Assembly: GCA_036345935.2 (NCBI GenBank)
Contig: JADWOT020000642.1
Coordinates: 171,175-235,174, forward strand
Length of the DNA stretch: 64,000 nt
Origin: Taenia hydatigena
Lineage: Eukaryota; Platyhelminthes; Cestoda; Cyclophyllidea; Taeniidae
Direction of reading: 5' to 3'
The translations under genes were made by a program, and so were the position numbers. The notes under the pieces are model-generated. The model ran no database searches, was not told the origin of the DNA, and saw only the letters and a program-made list of their open reading frames with translations. Shown here piece after piece: positions 49,880 through 62,639 of this stretch (position 1 is the first letter of the stretch; each line of letters opens with the position of its first letter).

Positions 49880-50210
49880 CTGAGGCTGTCTACTCATGAA
49901 TGCAGCATCCCAGTCACTCGGTCGGCCAAGTTATGCGCACCTACTAGTGACTGATTGAGAGTGGGCTCGAATTTAATGCTAGTGCATTTGAGGTGTAGCT
50001 AACAATATAATCACACAATGAGGAGCAGCGGAAAAAGAGAGAGGCGAAAAGAAGCCACGAATGTAAGACTCTAAAACTTAGGGCAGGAACGTCTCGGTGG
50101 ACATGAAGATAGACCCAACATTATGGCTCAGCCTTCCATCATCACACAATAAATGCCCGCATGCTTTCCAACTACTCTCTTTTCTATTTCTGCACAAGTC
50201 GGTTGGGCTC
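49880..50210 (+). repeat. Direct repeat E, copy 1
   Basis: This is about 330 bp, matching 50408-50740 in the same orientation. Shared landmarks are GGCTGAGGCTG, TCAGTCACTC, TACCTACTGGTAACTGA / CACCTACTAGTGACTGA, AGCCACGA, GGCAGGAACGTCTC / GACAGGAACGTCTC, ACCCAACATT and CTTTCCAA. The two copies form a near-tandem pair, separated by about 200 bp that contains dispersed repeat D. Confidence 0.75.
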
Positions 50211-50249
50211 AACTTATATTCTTCAAGCTTATTTAACATTGTGCTTTTG

Positions 50250-50385
50250 GAGGTTCAGGCAGGAGGAGGGCAATGGCAATCGCAAAATAGACCACAGGAA
50301 TGAAGATACGCACATCTACATATGCGAACGATTGAATACAAATTTCCTACCCTTTGAAGTGACAGTAAGTCGCTTTACAAAATAA
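50250..50385 (+). repeat. Dispersed repeat D, spacer copy
   Basis: CAGGCAGGAGGAGG, then a gapped match through GAWGAKRCGCACATC and GCGAACGATTGAATACAAA (GCGAGTTAATGCAAAC in the arm). It corresponds to 53560-53700 and to the mirror copy in the left arm. Translated, both copies carry an E-(E/D)-T-H-I-H/Y-x-C-(K/E)-R-(V/L)-N-(A/T)-N core, which suggests descent from coding sequence. Confidence 0.6.
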
Positions 50386-50407
50386 ATGACTACAAACATC
50401 CGATTTT

Positions 50408-50740
50408 TCTGAGGCTGAGCCCATTCGTGAATTCAGTATCTCAGTCACTCAGGTGGGCACGCCACTTGTACCTACTGGTAACTGAGTGAGAGCAGGCTTG
50501 AAGTGACTGCTATTGCACCTATGGTGGGACTAAAGGACTAATTAGGCAATCAGGAACGAAGGAAAGAGGCAGGGACGATAAAGCAGCCACGAGGTGAGAA
50601 CTCTGCAACCTTGGACAGGAACGTCTCCATGACCTGAAGATGTACCCAACATTGTAGTGCAGCTTTCCATCACTATGTTATGAATGTCAGCATACTTTCC
50701 AATTAATCCGTTTCCTTTCTGCATTTCGCCTAACGTACAT
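50408..50740 (+). repeat. Direct repeat E, copy 2
   Basis: This is the diverged partner of 49880-50210. It ends about 55 bp before the poly(A) signal of the fibronectin gene, so it lies just downstream of that gene's 3' end. Confidence 0.75.
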
Positions 50741-50794
50741 TCTCAGGGAGAGCCCATTTGAGTACTAATGGATAGGAATCGAAATGCCATAGGT

Positions 50795-50800
50795 TTTATT
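50795..50800 (-). terminator. Poly(A) signal AATAAA of the fibronectin gene
   Basis: The minus strand reads ATAAATAAAACC here, 183 nt after the stop codon. It is the first AATAAA that I see downstream of the stop. Confidence 0.6.
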
Positions 50801-50982
50801 TATCGCTATAAACTGATTTACAGTGATTAGTCTCCAGACTGCCATGCAACAACGCACGACTGTCAGCCAGACCACTGTCTAGATTAGTGATACCTGCAAT
50901 GGGAAAAGCAGCGCGTTTAGTAAACACAAATTTCGAGCTATAGTCTTCGAGTAGGGTGCATTAGTAGGCAGTTAGTGTTGGC

Positions 50983-52804
50983 TTACATAAGGCTTGACGA
51001 CAACATGAGGATCATGGAGGTAGTTAAATCAACCGTTGTGGTTGCGAGTGATGCGGTAGAACCTCCTAAAGTTGTCTCCACAGGATTTGTGGCGTAAGAA
51101 GTGCTAGTCGTCGTAGTTGTAGACACACCTTCCTTACCTATCCAAAGAAACAAATTTTGTCCGTCATATCCATTACCATCCACATGCCAACTAATTACTA
51201 ACTGTGCATGATAGGACAACCGCAGCTGCCTTTTTAAGCACGACTACCCTACTCTCTGCAGTCAAATTGTCTCGCCGGAATCAAACAAACTCTGATGTAG
51301 CTTAGTTTCTAATAAACGTGATCATTTGTTGGTAGTTTGGCATTCCATTAAAAGAGCAGAAAGGACTCGCCTTTGTCCAAAGGTGGTGTAGTCACGCTCA
51401 CTCCACTGCTATAATAATAATTGCCTTTAATAAATACACCAATAGCGGCAGTAATATTTTGTCCTGGTTTTAAGCCTGTGATGACATGCCTGGTAGAAGT
51501 TTGTGCTTTTGCGGTTTCCCAAAACCCATCGTTGCACTTATAATAAATCGAATAGACACCATGATGGCCGACGTTTTCAGGCGGCTCACTCCACGTCAAA
51601 ACCACGGTGGATGAATTCACTGCTTTCAAACTCATGTTCTGGGGAACATGGGGATCTGCGCAAATAAAAAACAATGATTATTCATTATTGTTGGGCGAGC
51701 AATGAAGCTTCAATCCTACCATTGTGCTCTCACATGTCATCAATGAATGGGGATGAAGGTAGAGTGGTCAAGTGTCAGGGCTGTTGGACGAATAACCAGG
51801 CTTAATGATGAAATGTATGGATCTGAGCTATACGCTTCAGGTACCGATGGATAAGCCAACGAGCTGATTATCAGGTAGTCTGGGCCCGTGTAATAAAATG
51901 CATCTTATCAACGGCCCAATCTCACTGAATAACATTCCGCATTGTGCATGTTTTATAATTGTGAGCTTCAATAAGACCTTTAGACTACCGACTTATCTCT
52001 CAACTCTCATGCCATTATGTATCACAATGAACAGAGCACTATAAAACACTTTGAGGTGCCCTTAATGCCAGGTTTCTAATGTTTGTGACAAGAGGCAGAA
52101 AGTGTACGCACGAAAGGTGGGCATTAACAAACGGGTAATTGTTTTCAATGGTGCTGTTGTGTCAGAGACCCTAAGTCCAAGTAGAGACAAAAGCGCATGC
52201 GTCTGTAAGTTGACAGGAAAATAGTAAATGGTAATATTTGTCGGAATGTGTTTGTGTATGCCAAACAGGTGGATTAGAGGTACTCTACGCTGCACATATA
52301 CACTCTGTAAATCACGTCATAGTATTGGTCACAATTAATTTCGATGCATTGCCTGTAGCTGTGTCTTGCCTGAAGTCATCCGAATCAAACAATAGCTCGT
52401 GTAGCTCCCACTACAGACCTTGATTCATTCCCACATGTGTCACACAAATGAGTTAGACAAAGTCCTACTCATCACAAAGCAGATGCAAGTTTGAAGGCAC
52501 CATAGAGACAAACAGGAAAGTTGCGAAGAGAATTGGGGAGCAGAGGTTGTGATGCCACGGAAGGGAACACGCCTACTCAGCTGTATTAAGCCAATTTGCC
52601 TGTGATGCGATGCAATGCAAAGCTGGAGCATTCACCTCATCCTTGCTGCATGCACGAGCATAGAAAATGCCCTCATTTTTGAATATTTTAAAGCATACGC
52701 TGCTTAGAGTTAGGCATAAGGAGAGATAACTTACCGATATCCACTGCAAATCCTCTATGCAAGATAAGGCTAGCCAGCAAAGTGAAGCAGATGTGAAGCG
52801 ACAT
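50983..52804 (-). CDS. Secreted or surface FN3-domain protein, EG95/TSOL18/45W-like oncosphere antigen family
   Basis: Three exons give a 169-residue protein. Exon 1 (52735-52804) encodes a signal peptide, MSLHICFTLLASLILHRGFA, and ends at a consensus donor (G|GTAAGT). Exon 2 (51371-51655) follows TTTTATTTGCGCAG and encodes one fibronectin III domain, residues 27-115, with the core Trp in VVLTWSEPP, the Tyr pair in YSIYYKC and the GLKPGQN turn. Sequons are NMS, NSS and NIT. Exon 3 (50983-51137) gives a Thr/Ser-rich, mucin-like stalk and a short hydrophobic end (MILMLSSSLM), perhaps a weak GPI signal. Both introns are phase 1. The second uses a GC donor (AAAG|GCGAGT). In cestodes this architecture belongs to small oncosphere surface or secreted antigens that are targets of host immunity. 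The family call rests on architecture, not on close identity, so another single-FN3 secreted protein is possible. It looks intact. Confidence 0.82.
51138..51370 (-). other. GC-AG intron 2 of the fibronectin gene
   Basis: The intron is 233 nt, with donor AAAG|GCGAGT and acceptor TTTCTTTGGATAG. No GT donor near the end of the open frame gives the phase 1 needed by exon 3, whereas the GC donor does so and otherwise matches consensus. Confidence 0.65.
51656..52734 (-). other. Intron 1 of the fibronectin gene
   Basis: The intron is 1079 nt, phase 1, with borders GTAAGTTATC and TTATTTGCGCAG. No nested gene was recognised inside it. Confidence 0.75.
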
Positions 52805-52849
52805 CACTGCTCCAGAAATAACTCACATTCACACTCCACATACTTGTGC

Positions 52850-52874
52850 TTATAAATGTTTTGCAAGCCAATGG
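52850..52874 (-). promoter_or_regulatory. TATA box and inverted CCAAT box of the fibronectin gene
   Basis: On the minus strand ATTTATAA lies at 52850-52857, about 46 nt before the start codon. An inverted CCAAT (CCATTGG on the gene strand) lies at 52868-52874. A TATA-to-start distance of this size implies a very short 5' leader of roughly 15-20 nt. Confidence 0.5.
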
Positions 52875-53559
52875 AATCGCACTCTCTTGCCCCACGAAGC
52901 CCTCCGCACACTTACACGCATACCGTGCGATCATTGATCATTGGATCTGTGCTGGCTAGTCTGGTGAAAAGGTCTGCCCCATCATCATCACAGCGTTCAT
53001 CCTCGACTATGTGATGAGCCACAATATTGTGAATAAAAATAATTTGCACGCAGTTACGAAAAAATCATTTAGCAAATAAGTAAGCAAAGGCAAATTCGGT
53101 GGGTGTAGATCCTTTGATTGCAGCAATTGTAGGAATAGATGCCGAATCTTTGGCGTAGGCATTGAGAATTGATAGTAGATCCACACAACGGATGCTTCTT
53201 CGACACTCGTTTGAATTAGGACGCGCTAATGTAACGCCTGGAGGCCTACTCGTCAATAAGCACTTAATGCTACATAGTGGATAAATTTGTTGCACTGCCT
53301 GTGGCTGGTTTCATGGTAGGAGATGATGGAGTTGTAGCTGTCACCAAGAAGCACGGCTTACCTTCCGATCGTGGATCGACCTTTGATTAAACGTCCAAAA
53401 TGGACTAATCTTCTCTTTAAATAAATGCAGCTACTGCCTGAAATTTGCGGTGGTGCCAAGCAGAGTGAAACGCCTTATCAAAATTGTGGTTATTTGTGCA
53501 CAATGGCGATGGTAGCAATAGCGCAAGTTGCATTTGCGAGCCTAATCCAACACTCCGTG

Positions 53560-53700
53560 CCATTGGGGTATCAGGCAGGAGGAGGACAGTGTCAAACACA
53601 ATGGAGGACTTCACAGATGAAGAGACGCACATCCATGCATGCAAGCGAGTTAATGCAAACCTTCCAAGTCGTAGCGAGTCACCGAAATCATTTGCTGACC
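53560..53700 (+). repeat. Dispersed repeat D, copy in right arm
   Basis: It contains CAGGCAGGAGGAGGACAGTG and GAAGAGACGCACATCCATGC. It is diverged from the spacer copy at 50250-50385 and identical, as far as I compared, to the mirror at 47100-47230. Its presence in arm and spacer shows that the family is older than the palindrome. Confidence 0.6.
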
Positions 53701-56657
53701 CTTAGAACAAACGCCGTTAAGCAGCGTTAAACAAATGAATTCATCTATGAAGTGTTTCTTCAATTCCACTAACAAATAACTACTCATCATTAAAAAGCTC
53801 AACGTGAATCCTCAAAGCTTCTTTGGCTAGTAGATGATGGACTGCAGATCCACTCGGTAAGGTTGTGCTTTCGATCACAGCTGGCATTTATCCAACCAAC
53901 TGCAATCGCAAGTGTCATTCAGCACTTTGGCTTTGAAACAACTGAACCTGGCCTATTAGTTGGAATAAAGTTACTTCCTTAATGATGACAGCACTTAACG
54001 AGTTTTTTGCTTTGCTTTTTTAATATGCTCCCCTTTGAAGCATCCGCTGCAACGAATGGAAGCACTGTTGCAAAGCCTCAAAATAGAAGCGTTAACGGAG
54101 CACCTTGGCAGCTGGTGAGTACTCGATGCGCGTCATTTGTGTAGCCGATAAACAGAAATAGAGCTAAACGAATAAGTGACTTAACGCCACCTTGCGTTTC
54201 TAGTTAGGCAAGAAAATACACTCTGTCTCGGTGAATGTGTAAGTGATGAGCATGGATTCCATATGACAACTGTAAAACCTGGGTTCAATGCATCTGATCA
54301 TTTTGATGCGCAACAAAATCGGCACCTTGTATGCAGGAACAAACTGTGAACGTGTTTATCGGTTCACCCATTTACCAAAATAAGAATGCATGCTACTAGA
54401 CTCTCATCAGTAGGTGACATGAACACGAATGCGTGTCACTGTTAGTGCTGGAGGCATTGCTGATGATATCCTTTGCCTTCTTCCACAAGCACATACAAAC
54501 TGAGAGAGCATTTTTGTTCACTGAGTGATTGGCTAATTTTGTTGGACGAGCTTCGTCCTATGGAACGAAGTAGGGATTCCAGTTAGAAACATTGGGCGCA
54601 ATTGAGTATTTGCTCAGAGGAGCCAAATTAAGTGTGCATTCGACGTTGTCAATGCTCGTCGACCCCCGAGTTGACACGAAGCAAGTGATGGATGAATTGC
54701 ATGTTTGCTAGCGTTTTGGATGCAGTGAGTCGTACATAAAGGCCAAGGACATTGCATCACCGCTGCTTGAGAACAGGCGCCAAAGGCGGTCTTTCGGTTG
54801 GCTACTCATTTATCCTGAACAATTGTCTGTCTGCACATTCTGCATGAAAATAGACCTGGTCTGTCAAAATTCAAACCGTTCAAGCCATTGAACAAGCGCT
54901 ATGTAGCCGAGAAATCTAAATCAATGTATGGACATGTCTGCTTCCATAATGGCAGCCACTATAACAGCTCTTTTTATTCAAATATGAGATTTGTAAATCA
55001 GCAAGCAATTCGAAGTATCCACCATGTACACTTTTGGCAACTCGTTTGCATTTATTATTCCCCTTATCTGAGCAGAATAATACTAGGGGACAGACTGATT
55101 GATGGTTCGTGGTCTGTGCCCGCACAGAACAGAGTTTTCAACAGAGTTATGGGTAGATCCTTCCTTCCTTCCTTCGATTTGTGCAACATTTCTCCACACA
55201 CTTGTCAGATATGGGGGGAATATGGACATAGTTGACCACTAAGGCCCTCCATCGAGCTTCTGCGCTGCTATCACTTACTCACCTGCTCCATTAAATTATT
55301 ATTACTTTCATTTCAAGCAAATACTTTTTTCGTAAACCGTTATCTTTGGAGTTTCGTTATGAAGTCGTCAATATAGAGCCTAACAAGCACTTTGCTTGAC
55401 CACTTGTGGACTCACTTCTGACGACTATGGGACAAGGATAAAGCACTTTACGATTTAAAAACGGATCTTTTGGCTAATGAAATGAGGTTATTTAGGAAGC
55501 TGTGCCTCTAAAATCGTGACGCATAACCGCTGAAGATGAATAGGTCACGTGTATTCCTTACTATACGTTTCTGGGCTTACGTCGGTGATGCTCCTGGTCG
55601 ATTGAAGACGTCACCGGAAAAAGCATTGCATAATCTACACTGTTGCCTATGCACGCACAAGCCAGGCCAGCATTGGTGGCCATTGGATTTGACGGGACTG
55701 GAAACATCTTATTTGCGCACATCGCCCTCAGTTTAATTTTTCTCACAGAATGCATTGAAATTTGAAGAAGTGGGAGGGCTTGACTGGTATGTTGCTGCCC
55801 AGTGAGTGATGAGGCTGCAAAATCAATGCATTTGACATGCCTCTGTCTGAAAGAGGGAAATTCATCTACAAAAAGGACTGACATTTACCGATGCTGGAAG
55901 TAGCTGTAAGAACAGCAAGATATTTATTTGTTGTTTTCTATCCACTCTTTCACTCGTGTCACGCATACGAATACGGTTCAGCCCACATCGCTCAGGCAGA
56001 TTTGCATTGGGCGGTGGAGATGTAGATTTGGAGGAGGCATCACTTGAACACGCTACCTACTTTCTGTCATGTCGATTGCGTCAGCACTTACCAAGTGAAA
56101 AGCGATGGAAATAGACCGTTCAGTTGCATAATGGCATAAGGAACCGCAACAATATGGCATCACCGTTCACCGCAGAGAAGCAATGCGGATGCTCTGTCTA
56201 CGGAACCGGTCGTTGCAAAAACAAACAGCCTTGTAGCGCGCCCTTACATTTTGGACTGATCTACTGGACGCCATTGGACGCTCACGCATAATACGGATGC
56301 GACGCTGCTCTGACATATGAGAGGTTCCTGACATCCTCTTACAAGCTTACAGCCGAAGAGACAACCTCGTCCAGTGTGGCGGCCAGCCAGATATGGCAAG
56401 CATTGCAGACATTCTCTCCAGAAGGCGGGCTTTTGCAATGCAAAATGGGCGTTGGGCCTCTTAAGCGTGTGGCGATTCTAGGCTCATTAATGCAAACAAC
56501 TCTGCAGTAGCTTCACGTGCGAATGGGCCACGCGGGCGAAAAGCAGATGCTAAATGCCACGAGCAAAAGTCATTGGTGGACGTCGCTTACCCTAGACTTG
56601 CCAAATTTCTGCTAGAACTGCATCATTTGCAGTAGGTTTAAAGGTCTCTTCCCACAG

Positions 56658-56808
56658 CGACCTCATCATTGCAACCCATATCCGAGGGAGTCTTAAGAGA
56701 AAGGATATGACCATCATAGACCCTCCATCACCCACCAAAAGAGAAAACCGATGTATTCTGATTGTGAGGCACCATGTGACAAAAGTGGCAGAGATGGACG
56801 CCATGGAG
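56658..56808 (+). CDS. Exon candidate in the right arm (unidentified)
   Basis: A 151-nt segment lies between acceptor GGTCTCTTCCCACAG and donor ATGGAG|GTAAAG. It is open in one frame only (phase 2 in, phase 0 out) and encodes 50 residues from DLIIATHIRGSLKRKD through IIDPPSPTKREN and CILIVRHHV to EMDAME. The same frame stays open on both sides of the borders, from about 56598 to 56904, so the exon limits are not proven by stop codons. The antisense strand is also open for 100 codons. No family is recognised. Confidence 0.33.
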
Positions 56809-59163
56809 GTAAAGACGCTGTGGGGTCCGCTCGAAGTTTTCACAATTAGTGGATCTGTCAGCATAGCAATCAAGGCCCTAGTTTGGCAGGCCACATTTTT
56901 CTAAGCTAGGCCAGACGTACTTTTTAGAGATGCGCACAACATCTAAATATTTGCAATCAACGAAGCTGGTAAAAAAGGGATATTGTACTTTAATTGGGCT
57001 CCGTGAGTAACTCATTGAATGTGCTTTATGTGAGGGGAGTAAAAGTTGGCTAACGCGCGCTAATGCTTCATTCAGCCAATTGTTTAGCAATAAAGGCAGA
57101 TACCTAAGTCTGCTTTAGGTGCAATAGCCAACAAAGTGGGAACGAGAATTTTAATGCTTAAGGTAATGTGGAACAAAATATAGGGAGGAAAAGGAGTTCC
57201 TTATTTCCGCTGAGATAGTGGGAGTCCACGACGGGACTTTGTATCTACTGACCTGTTCGGAGGCTGCAAAGGAGGCGAATAGGGCGGATTGAATTGGTGA
57301 TGAGACGAGGCTTGAGAACGTAGGTGAGAGTAGAACAGTGAGTCTTGGTCAAAGGAGAACAAATTCATTTGCTATAGTTGTTTTTGCCCTCTTTTCTGTC
57401 ATTTTAGTGGGCAGGACTGATTTTATTTTTCACCCGCAAATTGTGGTTGCTCGGTATTTCCCAAGACATGGACATGCGTGCCTTTTCGCTTAAAACTACT
57501 TCATATCATCTGTAGGACATGCGACAACACTCGTCGGGCTGTAAGTAACAGTCCTCAACAATGCCTATTTATCTTCCACAAATAAGGCTTTTATTTTCGA
57601 TTCAGCGCACACACTTTTAAGTTCAAAGTGCCCGTTTACGCGGTGAAATGCTTAACTGCGATTGTGCTTGGGGATTGGGAAAGATCCACCTGAGCATTAT
57701 TGGAATCGGCTATCTTAAAGTGGTGTTCATGCGCATGACAGCTTGGCTTCTGGCCATTTTCATGGGACTCAATTTTCTACTGTGCGTCGACGATACGCAT
57801 GCTATCCTTGCATTATTATTCTTTGGCCATAGGGGAGTTGCAGTGTGCTGCCACGGTGACAGTGGATATTGAATACCATCCAGTAACATCGAAAGCCTTA
57901 TCAAACAACTAAGTGGCGGAAATTTATGTGATAGAGTTTTGAGATGCAGATGAAAGAATTTGTGCTGGCCTTGATGGAAGATCGAAAAACAAAGTGAGTA
58001 TAGTCGTAGACAACACATGGGAGTTCATCGTGTGAACACGAGAAAACTCATTCACTCCCTTGAGAGCTGCATAGAACCCGGATAGCTACGAATAGGATAC
58101 GATGAAGTAAGGACGAATCGGGAAGGAGAAATAGGTCTAAAACCACATTTTTACGAAAATACATTAGCCATCGCCCTTGGTCACATGATTTTGCTTTTAG
58201 ACCGGCATTCGCACGACTATTGATGGGCGTGCGCAATTGCTAGTGAACTCTTCCGTTCTCCATCCCGGCACTTAATGAAACAGGACAGCGGGCCTAGTCT
58301 GACTTGCGGTAGAAATCTGTCACATTACGATTAAATATCGTCTCATCAGCACACAAATTCAGTGGCTGATGCAGTTGGCTTGCAAATGTTTTTATGCAAC
58401 GCAGGCTGCTTTGTAATGGGTGACGCGAGTGGCTGACTTGGACCAGCCTCCAGAACCTCACTTGAAATAGGAGATATGCTATGTAGTAGATTACTTGCTT
58501 CCTTGAATGTTGGTCTTAATGACAAAATGATTTGAGCACCATTGTCATAGCCTTGCCTAACCCAGAAGCAATGAGTTATATTTATGGTCACCAATGCATA
58601 TTCTGCGCATGCGTTGGCCCATTCTCGTAGTTAAAATTGCCGTGGCCCCAACGTCGTTGTAGTGACACCAAGCATTTACATGTAGGCGTGTGTGTGTTTG
58701 TGTGGAACCACTTTGAATTGATGAAGCTGCACCCTTACATGCGTGGAAGCGAAAGCCCGTGTGTAGAATTGCGAGCAGGTGTGTGAATGTCGTTATGGAA
58801 GTAAAATAAAGCATATGCATGCCTGTGTCTGTGCAACTTTCAGTTGTAAATTAATCAGGAATGCATAAGGATGCTAAATCGGTATTCGCGCATGCATTGG
58901 TGCATATTTGTGGTCTTCTCACATGAATGGCATTATTTAATACGCAATTTGGGCGCATGTAATACATGTCCGTAAAATAGTGCACATATACATGAATATA
59001 TGCGTGGACCTACTTTGCGTATCGCTTTTGTAGGTGCACAACAGCAGACAGGCATGATCATTCATGGTTCTGAGATGTGCGCAAAATGTTGTGCCGAATT
59101 CTCGCTACAAATATCAACTTCACACCAGTGAAAAGCCATAGCATGTGAGCGTGTGCAGGCTGC

Positions 59164-59177
59164 AACCCTAACCCTAA
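59164..59177 (-). repeat. Interstitial telomeric repeat, mirror copy
   Basis: AACCCTAACCCTAA on the plus strand is the mirror of 41606-41619. The two telomere-like blocks therefore face each other across the palindrome. Confidence 0.7.
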
Positions 59178-62100
59178 CTCCAGTTGAGATGGCACCATCT
59201 CGAATCGCCCAAGGCAATCAGGGATGGCCGGCACACAACCTTCACTCAGTTAGTCAATCCGTCAATGGTCAATCAACGCGGAAGGCGGTAACCACCCTCC
59301 TCGAGGAGACCTCAAGGCGACAGATCTCATAATCAGGATAGGCTCATTAAGTAAGTGCAACTATTTTATGCTAGCTATCGATTTTTTGGGGTTCTTTGAC
59401 AGTAGGAAACCCATTTATACATTCACATATGTATGTTGGAATAAAACACCTACTCTTCCACTCTGGCTAATTCAAACACGCCAGCTTAGTGGTGCCCGTC
59501 GTTAAGAACTGACCGGAAGCCTAGATGTTGACGCATTGGCAACAGTTTGCGGTAGTTTGCTACTTGAACCTAGACATTAGATCGCTGAAGGGGCATAGCC
59601 TAACTTTGAAGGTCTTATCTTACCTGACAAACATTATACTAGGTGTTGAAGGCTGCCGCTTATGGCTTGTTGAGCACCGCCCCATGTCCTAGAGTCGAAA
59701 TGGAGTTTTTTGTGTAGGCCACACAGTCAGAAATCGCATGTAGAACTCACCGCGCGACTGTGTTGCACCCTGTCCTTTAACATGCTTAATTTAGGGACGT
59801 CAAGCCATTAACACCCAGACCCCATCATTGAGTGGAAGAGACCATTTGTAGGGCAGGGATGGTAGCAACCCATCTCACAGCAGCACGTCCATGCGGGCAG
59901 ACGCGCGACGCATAAGGTTTTTGGAGTATAAGTCGGACAGCGCTACGAGCTGTGAAGTATAAGCTGGGAGCAACGTCTTCACCTTCATTCTTGCAATGTT
60001 GTATAAGGGTGAAGTGAGGGCAGTTGGAACCGATGCTGAATGATTTGGAACAAGTGTAACTGTCGGAAAGAAGGGAAGGAGATGTGAAGCACAAGCCCGA
60101 GACTTGGCAAAACACAGCACAGCAACAGGTCATTCCAAGTTAAGACACGAGCATTGGCAATGTGTGGCCCTGTCCGGTGTACTTTTGTATAAGCCTACCC
60201 TAATCAGAGCCTCTGTTTCTGAAGCATTTGATAATCTTATGAACACAGAATGGGGTAAAAGTAGGAGCTGTAAGGGAAGTTCGAGGGTGTCGAATGAAAG
60301 TTCGGTGGTATATGGATGCAAAAAACAAAGTAGTGTGAGTGAAATGTAAGAAATAATGTCCGAATCTCGGTAACACGTGTTTTGTGGAAATGTTTGCCAT
60401 TCAGTCAAATGGGCTTATTTGAATCCCATCATGTTTTAAACTACAATGTTATTACTCCGGCAGTAAGTCTGAGACTTGGCATTTAGCTTCCAATGTAGGT
60501 GTCCTTTTCTCGAGGCCACGCACTACAAGCCTTTCTTAATAAATATGCCTAATTTTTCAAAAATGATCTACTTGGCCTAGTTTTAACGCGAAAGTAACCC
60601 AAGTCAAATAACTATTACCTACCATACATAATTGCGCAAAGATCACGTAAGACGAATTAAAAATCTATTGAGAGTCAAGGAATTGAGAGTCCTTTTGAGG
60701 TGTGGATGCTGCTTGGTGTGGTATCAGGCTAGTACAAACATAAGTGAAGACGAAGTGGGCCATAAAATGGAGATAAAAATGACTCAGAGTAACAACATGT
60801 GGCAACCACTCGTTGCCGTTCCATGAACCAATCAGTCAACCCCAGTGACTATACGTGGTCAGTGGGCTTCAGTTCTTGAGTTATCTGAATTGTGTAATTG
60901 CGAAGACACGCTACCTTTCGTAAGAATCTATTGTAGAGAGCTTCTTAATCTATAGTATTCCTAAACACGCTACCAGATTGATGATCCTGGGCTCTTGGCA
61001 ACATTTTTGCCGGTAGCTTTGATGTCTTGCGTTGAATGACTTGTTGCAGGACTGACGAATGCGCCTGTTTGTAAATACTGAAGTTAAGTCATTATTCCGA
61101 CCATAATATCTGCAAACATTACAACCTGTTGCCACTAAACTCTGCCTTGTAGCACTGCTCAACAATGGCAACGCATTCTACTTTCGTGTAGTGTCCACTT
61201 TTAATAACCCAAAGTTGTCAGCTCTCACACCCCTCTTGTTGAAATTAATTTTGATGCACGAGTGAGACCTTATATACCTACATTTTAGCTAATCAGAAAA
61301 CTACTAAGCAAATCTACATTTAACATTGCACACCAGGTACCCTTTTTGTGTTCTTGAACTAAATATGCGCTTTTAGTTAAGTTGCGGTTGCCGTTTGGCT
61401 TCCATGTCTGTCACCTACACTCTCGCTGCGATATAGATTTTTCTCACTTAGCAAGGAGCGCAAGCTCCTGTTAGGTTGTTTATTCATTCGGCATTCCCCT
61501 CTTGTATCTGCTGCCTCAAGAACCTGTCACAAGACATCAAAATGTCCCAATTTTGATTTTCCATTGAATCTGTATATTCTTCTGCCCAACAAATTGTGAC
61601 GAATGCCCAATTTTAGGACGATCCGGACTGTCTTCTCATTGTACATACAGTTTATTCTACCTACTGACTTTTCTGCCATCTTACAATAATAAATCTATGT
61701 GCTGCACTGGACTCGTAAAAAATGAAATCCGCTTGGGAGAAGTGATATGTGGACGTAAAACCGAATTGATGCATACAAATGCCTTCATTTTTTATCGACT
61801 AATCAGTATCGGTGGGGTCTGAGGTATCATGCTGAGTGATTAGATTTACACACTTATCAAAGGTCCCTGCAGTCACTTTTACACAAGCAGCAGAGGCTTA
61901 GAGGTTGAACTCTCCTGTCATTTGGCGAGCATTCAATCTAAGAAACGCATCTATTCGCCTGGTTTACGTCTCTTAGTGAAGTATCTCAGGCATCTTTTAA
62001 CGTCACGTGAAGACCAAACCGTGAATAGAATTTCTGCTGCCAAAAAAGAGGTTTAAAACTTCAGTCGTAATAAAGACAAATTATTGCTACTAGACATCCA

Positions 62101-62639
62101 TGGATGTGAACTGCTTTTCGATCAACATTATACCTAAACCTAATTTGCATTAGACACTGATTTATTTTCCGCAGCTGCATACTTTGTTTTAAGAATGAGT
62201 TAAGATGGGATTTGAATTTCTTTCGCAGCACAATAAAGTGTACATCTCATGCCATCGCGAATTTATTGGGAGAAAATCCCACTTCCCCTGCACGCTACAC
62301 GAACCCTAAACTCTGCTTAAGGTGGAAAAGAGGAACAACATTTGAAATAAATCCCATCATCTCCCTTTATACTGTTTCCATGGTACCTTCCTAGAGGGTG
62401 CAAGACCAGGGCAGGTGCTGAATGTGGACATCGCTTTTAGATCTTTTATCAGGGTTGGCACAAACTCTCCCTGATGGGATGCGCCTCAAAAGGCACTTTC
62501 TTCCAGGTGTTGGAAGTTCCAAGCGCAATTCGCATCCCCATTGCTGAGCTTTGGCAGCGATGGAAAAGACCTCTAGCAAAATATGTTCTTGCTTATTGAT
62601 GGTAGGCTGAGCTATAGCCTCTCAGCACTGGTCTACATC

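Larger units (their letters stand above)
47491..53292. other. Palindrome 2 spacer
   Basis: About 5.8 kb of sequence lies between the arms. It contains a foldback element, two pairs of direct repeats and, on the minus strand, the complete fibronectin-domain gene with its own TATA box and poly(A) signal. The stretches 48160-48750, 48911-49879 and 52875-53292 show nothing recognisable. Confidence 0.9.

Noticed and set aside
57648..57872. 74-codon frame with a signal-peptide-like stretch (MTAWLLAIFMGLNFLLCV)
   Set aside because: Attractive hydrophobic segment and a real ATG, but no splice donor after it and no downstream partner exon was found. Kept out as too weak.
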